Below the pieces are notes generated by a model. That model was not told the DNA's origin, ran no database searches, and saw only the letters and a program-made list of their open reading frames with translations. From Metellina segmentata (lineage: Eukaryota > Arthropoda > Arachnida > Araneae > Tetragnathidae), in the NCBI GenBank assembly GCA_947359465.1, contig OX375881.1, positions 114,744,238 through 114,808,237 on the forward strand: 64,000 nt of DNA, given 5' to 3'. Both the position numbers and the translations under genes were made by a program. Below are positions 1 through 12,346 of this stretch, in pieces. Position 1 is the stretch's first letter; every line of letters begins with the position of its first letter.

Positions 1-180
1 TCTTTCTTAATGTTAATAAGGTGGCTAATGACACTTTTTTAACTTACCTCTTTTATAGAAATTGTTTTAGTAACTATGTTGTGTTGGTATGTTGGTTAGC
101 AGTTCGGTACTCCGTAACTACCAATCTCTAGGTAACATGAACAGTGAGTAGAATCTGCGAGAGAATGCTATAAGGGTTCA

Positions 181-385
181 CCTAAAAAACACAAAAAGAC
201 GATAAGAAAAAGAGAAAGCAATACCCCACTAAGAAAAATGTTTCCCATTACCTCTCCCTAATTAAACACGCGGCAAGAAACCGGAGTTTCGGAACAGTCT
301 ACCATCGCTCCTTCCGTCCAGCGTGACAGATTCCACCGTCAGACTCAATTCCCAGCAGACACGAGCAATTTCCTCGCCTTGCCGA
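181..385. repeat. Dispersed duplicated segment, copy 1
   Basis: About 200 bp that recurs in the same orientation at 5035-5240. Shared stretches include GGCAAGAAACCGGAGT and CAGACTCAAT.CCCAGCAGAC, with scattered substitutions. The two copies bracket the satellite at 420-3560 and the SINE relics at 4250-4925. No coding potential is seen; the nature of the unit (segmental duplication or unknown repeat) is unresolved. Confidence 0.7.
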
Positions 386-419
386 ATAAAGAAGCAGTAA
401 GTGACCGGTTGAAATCTAT

Positions 420-3400
420 GCAATGCTCTTCTACAATTGGTGATTTAAACACGTATTCTGACACTAAATTAGCCGTTTGGGCTTAATAGACTTTATCAGG
501 GGTTTGGTAGCCTTTATTATTTGACAAAATGCGAATTCAGTCAGAATACGTGATAACGCAACAAGTGTGTAAATCTATATAGTGCGGTTCTCCAATTGGT
601 GATGATTGTATTTCGTATTCACTAAAGTAGCCATTTTGTTGCATTTGGGTTTGGTAGCCTTTGTTATTATTGGGTTTGAAAGCCTTTATTATTTACCAAA
701 ATGCGAATGCAGTCAGAATACGCAATAAAAGCAGCACCAAATGTGTAAAATATATAATGCAGTTCTCCAATTGGTGATAATTGTATTTAGTATTCTCTGA
801 AGTAGCCGTTTTGTTGCATTTCGGTTTGGTAGCCTTTGCTATTATTGGGTTTGAAAGCCTTTATTATTATCCAAAATGCGAATTCAGTCAGAATAAGTGA
901 TAAACGCAACAAATGTGTAAATCTATATAGTGCGGTTCTCCAATTGGTGATGATTGTATTTCGTATTCACTAAAGTAGCCATTTTGTTGCAATTGGGTTT
1001 GGTAGCCTTTGTTATTATTGGGTTTGAAAGCCTTTATTATTTACCAAAATGCGAATGCAGTCAGAATACGCAATAAAAGCAGCACCAAATGTGTAAAATA
1101 TATAATGCAGTTCTCCAATTGGTGATAATTGTATTTAGTATTCTCTGAAGTAGCCGTTTTGTTGCATTTCGGTTTGGTAGCCTTTGTTATTATTGGGTTT
1201 GAAAGCCTTTATTATTTACCAAAATGCGAATGCAGTCAGAATACGCAATAAAAGCAGCACCAAATGTGTAAAATATATAATGCAGTTCTCCAATTGGTGA
1301 TAATTGTATTTAGTATTCTCTGAAGTAGCCGTTTTGTTGCATTTCGGTTTGGTAGCCTTTGCTATTATTGGGTTTGAAAGCCTTTATTATTATCCAAAAT
1401 GCGAATTCAGTCAGAATACGTGATAACGCAACAAGTGTGTAAATCTATATAGTGCGGTTCTCCAATTGGTGATGATTGTATTTCGTATTCACTAAAGTAG
1501 CCATTTTGTTGCATTTGGGTTTGGTAGCCTTTGTTATTATTGGGTTTGAAAGCCTTTATTATTTACCAAAATGCGAATGCAGTCAGAATACGCAATAAAA
1601 GCAGCACCAAATGTGTAAAATATATAATGCAGTTCTCCAATTGGTGATAATTGTATTTAGTATTCTCTGAAGTAGCCGTTTTGTTGCATTTCGGTTTGGT
1701 AGCCTTTGCTATTATTGGGTTTGAAAGCCTTTATTATTATCCAAAATGCGAATTCAGTCAGAATAAGTGATAAACGCAACAAATGTGTAAATCTATATAG
1801 TGCGGTTCTCCAATTGGTGATGATTGTATTTCGTATTCACTAAAGTAGCCATTTTGTTGCAATTGGGTTTGGTAGCCTTTGTTATTATTGGGTTTGAAAG
1901 CCTTTATTATTTACCAAAATGCGAATGCAGTCAGAATACGCAATAAAAGCAGCACCAAATGTGTAAAATATATAATGCAGTTCTCCAATTGGTGATAATT
2001 GTATTTAGTATTCTCTGAAGTAGCCGTTTTGTTGCATTTCGGTTTGGTAGCCTTTGTTATTATTGGGTTTGAAAGCCTTTATTATTTACCAAAATGCGAA
2101 TGCAGTCAGAATACGCAATAAAAGCAGCACCAAATGTGTAAAATATATAATGCAGTTCTCCAATTGGTGATAATTGTATTTAGTATTCTCTGAAGTAGCC
2201 GTTTTGTTGCATTTCGGTTTGGTAGCCTTTGCTATTATTGGGTTTGAAAGCCTTTATTATTATCCAAAATGCGAATTCAGTCAGAATAAGTGATAAACGC
2301 AACAAATGTGTAAATCTATATAGTGCGGTTCTCCAATTGGTGATGATTGTATTTCGTATTCACTAAAGTAGCCATTTTGTTGCATTTGGGTTTGGTAGCC
2401 TTTGTTATTATTGGGTTTGAAAGCCTTTATTATTTACCAAAATGCGAATGCAGTCAGAATAAGTGATAAACGCAACAAATGTGTAAATCTATATAGTGCG
2501 GTTCTCCAATTGGTGATGATTGTATTTCGTATTCACTAAAGTAGCCATTTTGTTGCAATTGGGTTTGGTAGCCTTTGTTATTATTGGGTTTGAAAGCCTT
2601 TATTATTTACCAAAATGCGAATGCAGTCAGAATACGCAATAAAAGCAGCACCAAATGTGTAAAATATATAATGCAGTTCTCCAATTGGTGATAATTGTAT
2701 TTAGTATTCTCTGAAGTAGCCGTTTTGTTGCATTTCGGTTTGGTAGCCTTTGCTATTATTGGGTTTGAAAGCCTTTATTATTATCCAAAATGCGAATTCA
2801 GTCAGAATAAGTGATAAACGCAACAAATGTGTAAATCTATATAGTGCGGTTCTCCAATTGGTGATGATTGTATTTCGTATTCACTAAAGTAGCCATTTTG
2901 TTGCAATTGGGTTTGGTAGCCTTTGTTATTATTGGGTTTGAAAGCCTTTATTATTTACCAAAATGCGAATGCAGTCAGAATACGCAATAAAAGCAGCACC
3001 AAATGTGTAAAATATATAATGCAGTTCTCCAATTGGTGATAATTGTATTTAGTATTCTCTGAAGTAGCCGTTTTGTTGCATTTCGGTTTGGTAGCCTTTG
3101 CTATTATTGGGTTTGAAAGCCTTTATTATTATCCAAAATGCGAATTCAGTCAGAATAAGTGATAAACGCAACAAATGTGTAAATCTATATAGTGCGGTTC
3201 TCCAATTGGTGATGATTGTATTTCGTATTCACTAAAGTAGCCATTTTGTTGCATTTGGGTTTGGTAGCCTTTGTTATTATTGGGTTTGAAAGCCTTTATT
3301 ATTTACCAAAATGCGAATGCAGTCAGAATACGCAATAAAAGCAGCACCAAATGTGTAAAATATATAATGCAGTTCTCCAATTGGTGATAATTGTATTTAG

Positions 3401-3560
3401 TATTCTCTGAAGTAGCCGTTTTGTTGCATTTCGGTTTGGTAGCCTTTGCTATTATTGGGTTTGAAAGCCTTTATTATTATCCAAAATGCGAATTCAGTCA
3501 GAATACGTGATAAAAGCTACAATTGTGGGAACCTATGCAGTGCGCTTCCACAAATGTTGC
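420..3560. repeat. Satellite-like tandem array, 173-175 bp unit with higher-order structure
   Basis: About 17 well-preserved units marked by TTCTCCAATTGGTGA at 588, 763, 936, 1111, 1286, 1458, 1633, 1806, 1981, 2156, 2329, 2502, 2677, 2850, 3025, 3198 and 3373, with degenerate edge units near 427 and 3545. Two unit types are visible. Type A has TGCGG before the marker and CGTATTCACTAAAGTAGCCA after it; type B has TGCAG and AGTATTCTCTGAAGTAGCCG. The order is ABABB ABABB AABABAB, giving an 870-bp period. Each unit also holds an internal near-duplication around GGTTTGGTAGCCTTT and GGGTTTGAAAGCCTTT. The single ORF at its end (3446-3643) is incidental. Confidence 0.97.
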
Positions 3561-4249
3561 ATTTAGCGTGTATTATGATTCTGAATAAGCCGTTTGGCGT
3601 TGGGTTTGTCACTCTGCTGTCCTTTTCTCTAAATAAGATCTAGTTGAAAGTCGTTTGGTGCCCGAAGTGATAAGCATTAATGCTAATTCCATAACCAACC
3701 GTCAAAAATTTTTAGCGTTCGACTGCCCTTATTTTGTTGGTGACTTTAGTTCCGTTATAGAAGTAGACTAAACCAAAGCCATCTGCTATTTAATCATAGA
3801 CGCACAATACTACCATCAATATAATATATATTGTTTCTTGCAACGAAAGTTCATTAATTCCCAGTTCATTTAATTCATTCAATTTTTCATGCGTTGTCAT
3901 CTTGAATTTATAAGAGACGAAATTGGAATGTCGTATTTATTAAGAAGCTTGTTAAAAACGTAAAACTAATAATGATATAATTCCGAAATGTTTGGGTTAA
4001 AGTTCAGAAGTTATGAACAGATATACTTGACAATAATGTGTTTAATGTTCTGTTTTATATCTTGTACTTATTAAGAATAAATACGTTCGTAATAATGAAA
4101 ACTAAATATAAAACTGTTATGAATTATTATGACTATCGACTAGTATATTCTTGTTATCACAAAATTAGAGGCATGCTTAAGTTCACAAGATTAATAACAC
4201 AGTCCTTATGAGATAGTACAAAGTACCTACAAATATCAAGACTGGTGTC
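3560..4249. other. Unique AT-rich interval
   Basis: No ORF with recognisable similarity, no repeat unit and no RNA gene seen. Confidence 0.6.
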
Positions 4250-4556
4250 AGTATTTTTAAATAACGTCGCTCTGGAGAAACGCAATGAGCTATTGATGAC
4301 TGTCCGGTATTAATCCCAAAGAGAAAGAACCGGGACAACACCATATAATTTTGAACAACAGTGAAATGACGAGACAACACATGATCTGGATCCCCACTCT
4401 CCTAACTTCCACACCACGCTAACAGAAGGACATTTGATGCCACGGCAGATTTAACGCGCACCAGATCCCATTCGTACACGGCGGTCTTTCATTGGATTTC
4501 AACTCAAAATCCTCCGGTTGCTATTCCGTTACTCTTCCAACTAGGTTTTTCCCGAA
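4250..4556 (-). repeat. SINE family B copy, old
   Basis: Read on the - strand: a tRNA-like head (TTGGAAGAGTAACG at the A-box position, then GAGGATTTTGAGTT near the B box), the shared SINE body (GGAGAGTGGGG and GTCATTTCACTGTTG relics) and a 3' end of the CAATAGCTC..GTGTGACGTTA type. It is heavily substituted, so it is an old copy. Confidence 0.75.
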
Positions 4557-4677
4557 GGTCACAAGGTCCCATAATACACACATAAACACATCTGAAAACA
4601 ATTAGACAAATTTTAGAAATAAACCCGAAGCTTATAAAAATTACGATGTGCAGGTAGGTTTTATAATTTACGTCCCA

Positions 4678-4925
4678 CTGGTACGACACAACGGGCTATT
4701 GGTGATGGTCTGGGATCAAATCTGAAGTGAAAGACCCGACGACAACACCGCGTCAATTTGAACCACGGTCAGATGTGGAGGCAACACCTGAGCTGGCACT
4801 CCACTCTCCAAACTACCACCCCACTCTAAGGTGACGACATTTGAGGCCGTGACAGATTTAAAGTACACCTCTTTGTACACGACGGTATTTGGTTGGATTC
4901 TGAATCGCAGAGACAGCAACCAACA
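4678..4925 (-). repeat. SINE family B copy, head missing
   Basis: Contains the reverse complement of the shared body (CACAACGGGCTATTG, CACGGTCAGATG, CCTGAGCTGGCACTCC, CACGACGGT). The tRNA-like head is absent or decayed beyond about 4925. Confidence 0.75.
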
Positions 4926-5034
4926 ATTTTCACTCACAAAATAGTTCAAACCGATCAAAACCCGTTGCTGCGATTCTATTTTCCCCCGGTGTACTGCGAA
5001 CAGTAGTACCCGCCGAAGAACACGGAGAGTGTCC

Positions 5035-5240
5035 GTGCAAAAAACGCTAAAAGATGATAGAAAAAAATGGAAAATAAAACCCCATCGAGACAAATGCCTC
5101 CCATTATCTCTCCCAAATTAAACACACGGCAAGAAACCGGAGTCTCGGAATAATCTACCGTCGCTCTTCCCGTCCGGCGTGACGGATTCCGCCGTCAGAC
5201 TCAATCCCCAGCAGACGTGAGCAATTTCCTCTTCGAATAA
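5035..5240. repeat. Dispersed duplicated segment, copy 2
   Basis: Partner of 181-385 in the same orientation. The best-conserved part runs from about 5090 to 5235. Confidence 0.7.
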
Positions 5241-5704
5241 CGAAGCTAAGTTGCTTAGGGAAGGAGTTCATTAGCACCGAGGCTCCCAGATAAGGGCCCT
5301 CCCTAGAGTCTGGCACCGAGGAAAAATCCAAGAACTTGCAACAATTGGTTTAGTAGCACGCCTGTAGATGTCAGCAGATTATAAATATTCACAACATCAG
5401 GATGGGAGGGGCTTGAGATTTTATTTATTTACTGCGATGTTTCGTTGTTCAATTTTGCATGGAGTGGCTCTACGTTTTAGTGTGTAACGGGAGGATCGAG
5501 TGTTGCCCTTTAAGGAAGAGAAATGTATTTGGTAAGTGTAGCAGGAATGGGTAGGCACTTGGGAGGAAGAGACATTCAAGACAGTTAATTTTATAGAATG
5601 CATTTCTTAAGTTTTATTTACGACCAGAACTCGTATATTAACTGAAATGTCCCCTGTGATATAATTCCAAATATTTCTCCACAATTGCGATGTTTTACCC
5701 TCTA

Positions 5705-6150
5705 AGTAGACGAGATGTATCGTCAATAAAGATCTGAGCAATTTTGTGTTCATCCACAAAAATCGAAACAATCGCCACAAAATCCTTAATATCTTGATCT
5801 AACTCTTCATGTGGATATTGCCAATTTTGTGGCGATGACTAAATTAATATCTGGTTCGTTTATTCCAATAAACGTTACATATCGTCAATAAAGATATGAG
5901 CAATTTTGTGTTCATCCACAAATATCGATACAAATACCCATAAAATTCTTAATATCCTGATCTAACTCTTCATGTAAATATTGCCGATTTTGTGGCGTTG
6001 TCTAGATAATTATATGGTTCATTTATTCCTAAGAATGAGATATATCGTCCACCAAGATATTGTCAGTTGTGTTGTTGACGAGATAGCTCGCCGAAACAAT
6101 TACTATCCGAGGTTTACACGCATATATCCGTTCTATAGTCAGCGGTCTTC
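5705..6150. repeat. Tandem duplication, about 163-bp unit
   Basis: ATCGTCAATAAAGAT recurs at about 5718 and 5881, with a diverged third start near 6045. Each copy carries AGCAATTTTGTGTTCATCCAC and CTAACTCTTCATGT. Includes variants of the GACGAGATATCTCGTC core (for example near 5710 and 6080). Confidence 0.8.
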
Positions 6151-6551
6151 CCTGCGTGACTTCAAATCAGTTTTGACCTTCTCCAACAATAGAATATTTT
6201 CTAGAATTTTTTTATCCAATAGATATTGCTATTGTCATTATGTGGGTTAGTGAAGAAAGGCGATTCTACACTACTCGTAAATCTTGTGACCTTCAGAGGG
6301 TTAATTTAATCTGATTGGTACATCTAATCACACAATAATCATTTTATAGAAACTACGTATTCGTTTCTCATCAGTAACAGACCTCCCATTGATGCAATTT
6401 AAAGGTATGGCTTGTTTGGTGTTAGAACTATCAAATAAAATCTACAACACAAGAAAGTTGAGGTTGGTTAGATTTCTACTACACAGCTGCCGTATTTGTC
6501 CATGCTGTGCCAGATTGCACAAGAAATGGACATACTCCCACAAGAAAACGA

Positions 6552-6632
6552 ACATGACAGGAATCGAACTTGCGTCGTCTACAACTCGCAGGTTGCTAAC
6601 GTAGTAGACATTCCCACTGAGCCCCGATGGTC
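6552..6632 (-). pseudogene. tRNA-like sequence (pseudogene or SINE head)
   Basis: On the - strand an A-box-like GGCTCAGTGGGAATG is followed about 45 nt later by a B-box-like AAGTTCGATTCC. No full cloverleaf with a matching acceptor stem can be drawn, so this is more likely a retroposed relic than a working tRNA gene. The surrounding 6290-7080 holds nothing else recognisable. Confidence 0.35.
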
Positions 6633-7079
6633 CACTAGCCATCGAAAGCAGTTGAGGATGTGCATTATGCAGAATCCTAAAAAAGTAATTGTAATCGAAA
6701 GCGACTTGATTCAAGCGACTACTTTTAAGATAGGCTTACACAAAATGATATATTATAAGTGAAATTGAAGAAACCTATCGTAGTTTACATCAAACAGGCT
6801 TTCTTTTGTCAGTGTTCAGAAGCATAGAATATAGTCGAACATGCAGTCTTTTATTGCAGTCTTAGAGAACAGAAAGCAAGATTTCCCCAAAAGTATGGAT
6901 ACCGATTAATGACTTCACACACCATAAATAAAACGTTCTAGTACACAGAGTATTACATATAACCTTCTATCGATTAAATTAGACATCTGAGGAGCTCACA
7001 TTTGTGCGTTCTCTTCAATCTGCTTAGAACCCTGCATGTCTTCCAACCAATTTTGTCCATCTTGAGCATTAGGGATCCT

Positions 7080-7985
7080 GGTTTCCTTTCAACCGATATA
7101 CATGACTATTTAGTCATTCTATGTGTGGGGATGAAAAAGCAACACTACACGACTAGAAAATATGTCAGAGGGATAGTTCCTCTTCGAGGTCCCCTTGATC
7201 CTCCTACCAAAAAAATATATGACTATTTAATCATTCATAGTGTGTAGATGTGAAAATGCAACACTATACTGCTAAGAGGGTCTATTTCTCTTTGTGGACC
7301 TCTTGAACTAATACATATGTCAATTTAATCGTCGATAGTATGTGTGTGAGAAAACGTAACAAAACACTACGGTGAGGGTTAAATTGCTTTACATGGTCCT
7401 CTTGAACCAATAGATATGCTTACTTAATCGTAAGTAGTACGTGTGTGGGACAAAACGTAACACAACACTGCGGTGAGTATTAGTTGCTTTACGTGGTCCT
7501 CTTGAACCAATAGATATGGCTATTTAATCATCGATAGTATTTGTGGGTGAAACTGTAACACTACACTACTGTGAGGGTAAGTTGCTCTTCGTGGTCCTCT
7601 TGATCCAAAATAGATATGACTATCTAATCATTCATAGTGTGTGAGTGTGAGAAAAATCAACACTACTGTGAAGACCAATTGTTCTTTCGAGGTTCTCTTG
7701 AACCAAACGATGTGGCTAATTCATTATGTGTGAAAAAGCAACAATAGAATACTCGGAAATTTCATATGATCAATTGATCTTTGTGGTCCTATTGATGGAA
7801 AATAGATATTTCTATTTAATTATGGATAGTGTGTGGAAATGAAAAACAAACACTGCATTATTCTGAGAATCAATTGCTCTTTGTGATCCTCTTAAACCAA
7901 ACGATGTGGGTATGTATCCATTATTTGTGTTTTGGGTTGAAAAAGCAACACTGCACTACTCGGAATCTTGTGACACTCACTCTTC
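7080..7985. repeat. Tandem array, about 100-bp unit
   Basis: Nine diverged units marked by ATTTAATCAT-like words near 7107, 7223, 7322, 7416, 7519, 7619, 7706, 7812 and 7912. They also share GTGTG.GAAAAAGCAACAC and TGGTCCTCTTGAACCAA motifs. Stray relatives occur near 6160-6290 and 15640-15780, so the unit is also dispersed. Confidence 0.85.
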
Positions 7986-7989
7986 TTGA

Positions 7990-8636
7990 TCTTCTGAAGA
8001 ACGCCTTTTAATGTACTTGGGTTTCATGTCCTTCAAGTGTCGGAGATACGTGAAGGAGATACCTCTTAGTTTTCAACCTACGAGCACTGATGAACACGGA
8101 CAGACTGATCGGCATCGAACAGGGTTCCTTTAGCAACCTTGCGGGGTGAGTGGTCGACTACTCCCACGCCCTTGTAGTCCGGGTTCACCTGCGTTTCTCT
8201 CTGACACCACCTTTCCATTTACTTCCGCTAAAATATTGACGATCCCCGGTACTCGGGAGGGAGATCAGCTGTTGCCATGGGAACGACAATTGCGTTACCT
8301 CCTCCCCACTCCTTCTGCTCGATTGTCTGCCATCCCGATAACCCATGCGGCCATTTCCCAGTCCTTTATAAAATGCCTCAAACTCATCTGAAATGGAAAC
8401 TTGGCAAGAAGGGAAAGACATGCAGATTACCAAGATTCCACTTTGAAGCGGTTGGTCGGTTTTGTTTTCGGTTATCAGATTTTTAAAGATGGTGTTCTGA
8501 CACCACGCACTCTTGTTATGCATTCCTTGGAATAAAAGTGCTGCATAAATCAATTACTAAAAAATGTTTCGGAAATGCCATAATCCATCAGTATATTTCG
8601 TTATTCGCTTATTCCACAACTGTCTCTTAATAGCAT
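7990..8636. other. Interval without identified gene
   Basis: Balanced composition around 8100-8470. Overlapping frames are open on both strands (8146-8391 and 8277-8486 on +, 8185-8553 on -), but none shows recognisable protein similarity or codon-like conservation. Confidence 0.5.
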
Positions 8637-8648
8637 TTTAGGTTGATG

Positions 8649-8976
8649 GTAATTGGTAATTTTAGTTAACGTCGTACTAGAGCAACACAACGGGCTATTG
8701 ACGACGGTCCGGGATCAGTCCCTTAAGGGAAAGATCCGAGGACAAACCTCGTAATTTTGAACCACGGTCAGATGACGAAGCAACACCTGAGCTGGCACCC
8801 CACTCTCCAAACTTCCACGCCAACCCAACGTGAGGACTTTCAGCCACGACAGATTTAAGGTGCAGCAGCCGCCTCTACACCATACGTTTACAAACATCCA
8901 TGCCCGAACCCGGATTCTAACCAGGAACCTTCCGATCTAGAGGCTAACACCTTAACCACTATACTGGTTGGTCGGC
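8649..8976 (-). repeat. SINE family A, full length with 12-bp target duplication
   Basis: A 328-bp element. On the - strand: head with TAGTGGTTAAGGTG (A box) and GGTTAGAATCCGGG (B box, one substitution from GGTTCGAATCC), body with GGAGAGTGGGGTGCCAGC, and tail of ATTACC units. It is bounded by identical TTTAGGTTGATG at 8637-8648 and 8977-8988. This is the clearest reference copy for length and ends. Confidence 0.95.
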
Positions 8977-9253
8977 TTTAGGTTGATGAAAACAGAGTAA
9001 ATCTCAATCTGTTCTTCCGGTAGGAAGAATAACAGATTGGCAAACAGAGAGTTGACTTCAACCAACTCAAATCAACTTCATCTTGAGATACCAGCCCTAC
9101 AAAAGGTTTACGGCTTCCTAAAACATGAAAGGTGACTGATAATAGGATGAGGAATAAAATTCATTTTGTGATGCAAAGCAAACCATGCGAGTTATGAAAT
9201 GCACATGCATGTGCTGTTTTAAATAAGGTGTTTTTTCTGTGAGGGTTTAGGAA

Positions 9254-9581
9254 GTAAGGTAAGGTAAATTTAATTAATGTCGCACTAGAGCTACACAACG
9301 GGCAATTGACGACGGCCCGGGATCAATCTCCTAAGTGAAAGATATACGAAGACAACACCCCATAATTTTCAACCACGGTCAGATGACGAGGCAACGCCTG
9401 AGCTGGCACTCCACTCTCCAAACTTCCCCACCAACCTAACGTGAGGACTTTTAGCCACGACAGATTTAAGGTGTAGGAGCCGCCTCTGCATCATACGCTT
9501 ACAAACATCCATGCACTAACCCGGATTCGAACTAGGAACCTGTCTATCTAGAAACCTTAACCACCAGACTGGTTGATCTGC
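9254..9581 (-). repeat. SINE family A, near full length
   Basis: Same layout as 8649-8976, with more substitutions (GTCGCACTAGAGCTACAC). An imperfect flanking duplication (GAGGGTTTAGGAA at 9241, GAGGATTTAGTAG at 9582) suggests an older insertion. Confidence 0.9.
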
Positions 9582-10658
9582 GAGGATTTAGTAGGATAAA
9601 AAAGAGTGAATTTAAGTGTCGTTTTTTGAGGTAAAAAGAGGGCTTGGCCTACTTAATATTTTACCCAACAAAATCGCCTGAATTCAAACCACTTGCTTCA
9701 GTTCAAAGTCCCCGGAGGACATAACACGCACGTAATATGTAAGATGAGATGTAATTATAATAACAACGTGCCTGATCCTCGACTTTTTTTTATATTCTTA
9801 GGATTTAGAATCACATAGAATCAGGTTAAAACGTATGCTTGCATAAAACTCCAGAGAAATCTATTAAATAACACTTTTTGTAAGTAATTACATATTCTTA
9901 AAGTAATACGCTATTCAAACAATGCATTATATGATGAAAGCCATGTTGGACCACTGCCTTAGATGAAGTAAACATTTTTTCCATTTATTTAAAGTGAATT
10001 TATTCACTAATTCGTTTACTTCACATCCCCCAGATGATCTAAAATGAATTAAAAGCGAATCTTTAGTGCCCTTGGACAAAGAAAAACTAACTTAGTAAGT
10101 ATATAAAACGAGTGAATTACTTATTTTACTTGAGTAAAAAAATAGATCCAGCTTATTACATAACCAACCTCTTTAAACATCTACTTTTTCTAAGACGGTA
10201 TATCAACGAAGGAATATTTTTTCCAAGATAATTTTCTAGTCCAATAAGAATCGCTCATGCAAACAGACGATAATAAGGGCACGTATGAGTAACCTTCAGC
10301 CTAAATGATCGCCAAAGCAGTATTCGCATGGCCTGAGCAATTCATGTTAAATATTTTACTAGATTAAGTAAAGTAATAGGGATTTTATTTTTTACTAAAT
10401 GATGTATTTCTGAAAGGAAAATGCATTCTAGTATGGAACATACTGGCACGTTAAAGTACTCCAAATATTCAACTTGACTTTAAACTCGCTGTTGCTGAAT
10501 TGAATTCCCTAGAATGTGTAGCTGAAAATCCACTTCAGATTATTTATTTAAAGGCTATACGACTACTTTAATTATAAATTTCACTTAAAATGCTGAAAAC
10601 ACTGAGTTATTAGATTTTAGTTCCGTTCTTACTGTTTTCTTTCGGTACCTTCTCCTTC
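9582..10658. other. Unique AT-rich interval
   Basis: No gene, RNA or clear repeat recognised. Repeated TTCACT/AGTGAA words around 9990-10150 may be transposon debris, but no ends could be defined. Confidence 0.5.
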
Positions 10659-10737
10659 GCTATCCATTGGGATTGATCCCGGACCGTTGTCAATAGTCCG
10701 TTGTCTTGCTCCAGTACGACGTTAATTAAAAATACCT
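10659..10737 (+). repeat. SINE 3'-end fragment
   Basis: Contains GATTGATCCCGGACCGTTG, CAATAGTCCGTTGT and AGTACGACGTTAATTA, which is the 3' part shared by families A and B. Confidence 0.85.
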
Positions 10738-10854
10738 CCTGTTGGACTTCAGGAATGAAAAGATAGGTTGAACGAATTGTGACATCGTACTATGCAAATA
10801 ACATTTACTTTTTACACTACTCTACAATAATGGTACGAACAGCAAGATGTGATG

Positions 10855-11389
10855 TTATAAGGGAAAGAATACATGCTTTAATAGGAGGATGGTTCCCCCA
10901 CATGCTGCAATTAGACTAGCAACCCTTCTGGGCATACTTTCAACAAGGTTTCGACATACAGCTATGGCTATTTGTGTCCATTCCTGCTGCAAAAATGCAG
11001 CCAGCTCAGCTGTAGATTTCGGACGTGGTTCCCTGGTCCGTAAGCGTCTCTCTAACTCGTCCCACAAATGTTCTATGGGGTTTAGGTCGGGACTCTGAGC
11101 AGGCCAGAGAAGACAATTTACATCCATATATCGATACCACAGCTCGACAGAGGCTACAACATGGCATGGAGCGTTGTCGTACTGGAAATTCGTCCATTCC
11201 ATAAAATTGCCAGAGCGTAGGAAGAACGTGATTGTCCAAGATGTTCATGTAGGCGTCGGAGTTCAATTGACCAGGAACAACATGCAAAGTTTCCAGGCCA
11301 TACCACGAAAAATATCTCCAAACAAGTAGTTGGGTTTTATGCAAATCCGCTGACGTCAAGTCCTTTTTTGTTGGGTAGTGTAAGTTCAT
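10855..11389 (-). pseudogene. Tc1-like transposase C-terminal relic
   Basis: Two overlapping - strand frames (11389-11006 and 11202-10855) together cover the C-terminal half of a Tc1-family transposase. Visible landmarks are VWRYFSWYGLETLHVV, NILDNHVLPTLW, QYDNAPCHV (second catalytic D), QSPDLNPIEHLWDELERR (third acidic residue, E of IEHLW) and ESMPRRVASLIAACGG. A frameshift lies near 11180, and the N-terminal DNA-binding domains and first catalytic D are missing. The encoded enzyme would cut and paste its own element; this copy cannot. A sister copy of the same family lies at 50460-50960 on the other strand. Confidence 0.9.
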
Positions 11390-11669
11390 GATCTTGTTAG
11401 ATTATGTATATATCTCTCTATCGCTATACATTGAGATCTGTATTGTGATATGATCTACTTCATTTATGTTAGTTCTATCATGTTAATTAGCAAATTGCTA
11501 ATATGTGTAAATATCAACGAATCAAATAAACCATGTTCAATTTTAATACGACTTCCTTCCGTACTTTTCTAAAAGGCCTCAACTTGGCCTACATCTACCT
11601 TCACTGTCAGGTATTGCTTGTATTTCATTACGAAACCATCACTCTTTGCTTCCGTGGTTAACTGTTTGA

Positions 11670-12290
11670 ATTAGTTCGATAGGACATGCGCACTACCCTT
11701 AACAGGCGTGTCTGCAACAAGAGATCTGTGCTTGTGTATAATATACACTTCATTCCACTACATTACTTTTCTGTTCATTCAGTTAGCTCATGCGCATTCC
11801 CCTTAATAGTCGTGTCTGCAACAAGAGAGCCTGCGCATGTGTAACAGACACTCTTCTTCCCTTGCCTTAATCTGTTTTACTTAGAGCATGCGCACTGTCC
11901 TTCATAGTCTGACTAGCATGTGAGCAGCGTATGTGTAATACACCCTTCCACTGCTTTACTATTCGATTCATTCCGTTACCGTATGCGCATTGTTCTTAAT
12001 AGCCGTGTCTACAACAAGAGAGCTGCGCATGTGTAATAGACACTTTTCGTCTTCCTGTATTTGCATTCGACTCATTTATTTAACGCATGCACACTGCCCC
12101 TAATAGTCGTGTCTACAAGATGACTGCGCATGTGTTATAGACGCTCTTCGACCCCCTGCTTTAATATTCGACTCATTTATTTAACGCATACACACTGCCC
12201 TTAATAGTCCTGTTAACAAGAGGGCTGCGGATGTGTCTTACGCTCTTCGTCCCAATGCCTCACCGTTTGACTTAATTAGTTGGCGCACCA
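11670..12290. repeat. Tandem array, about 100-bp unit
   Basis: Six diverged units spaced about 100 bp, marked by GCGCAC or GCGCAT words near 11688, 11789, 11889, 11984, 12087 and 12187. Each carries CTTAATAGTCGTGTCTACAA and GCGCATGTGTAATAGAC variants. Several units carry two GCGCATG-like motifs. Confidence 0.85.
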
Positions 12291-12346
12291 CGTGATTACC
12301 AAGAAAACTACATGTTAGTAAGATATTAAATGGTACGTTGACGGTA

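Noticed and set aside
420..3560. CRISPR array
   Set aside because: Units are tandem with no unique spacers, 173-175 bp long, in a eukaryotic context.
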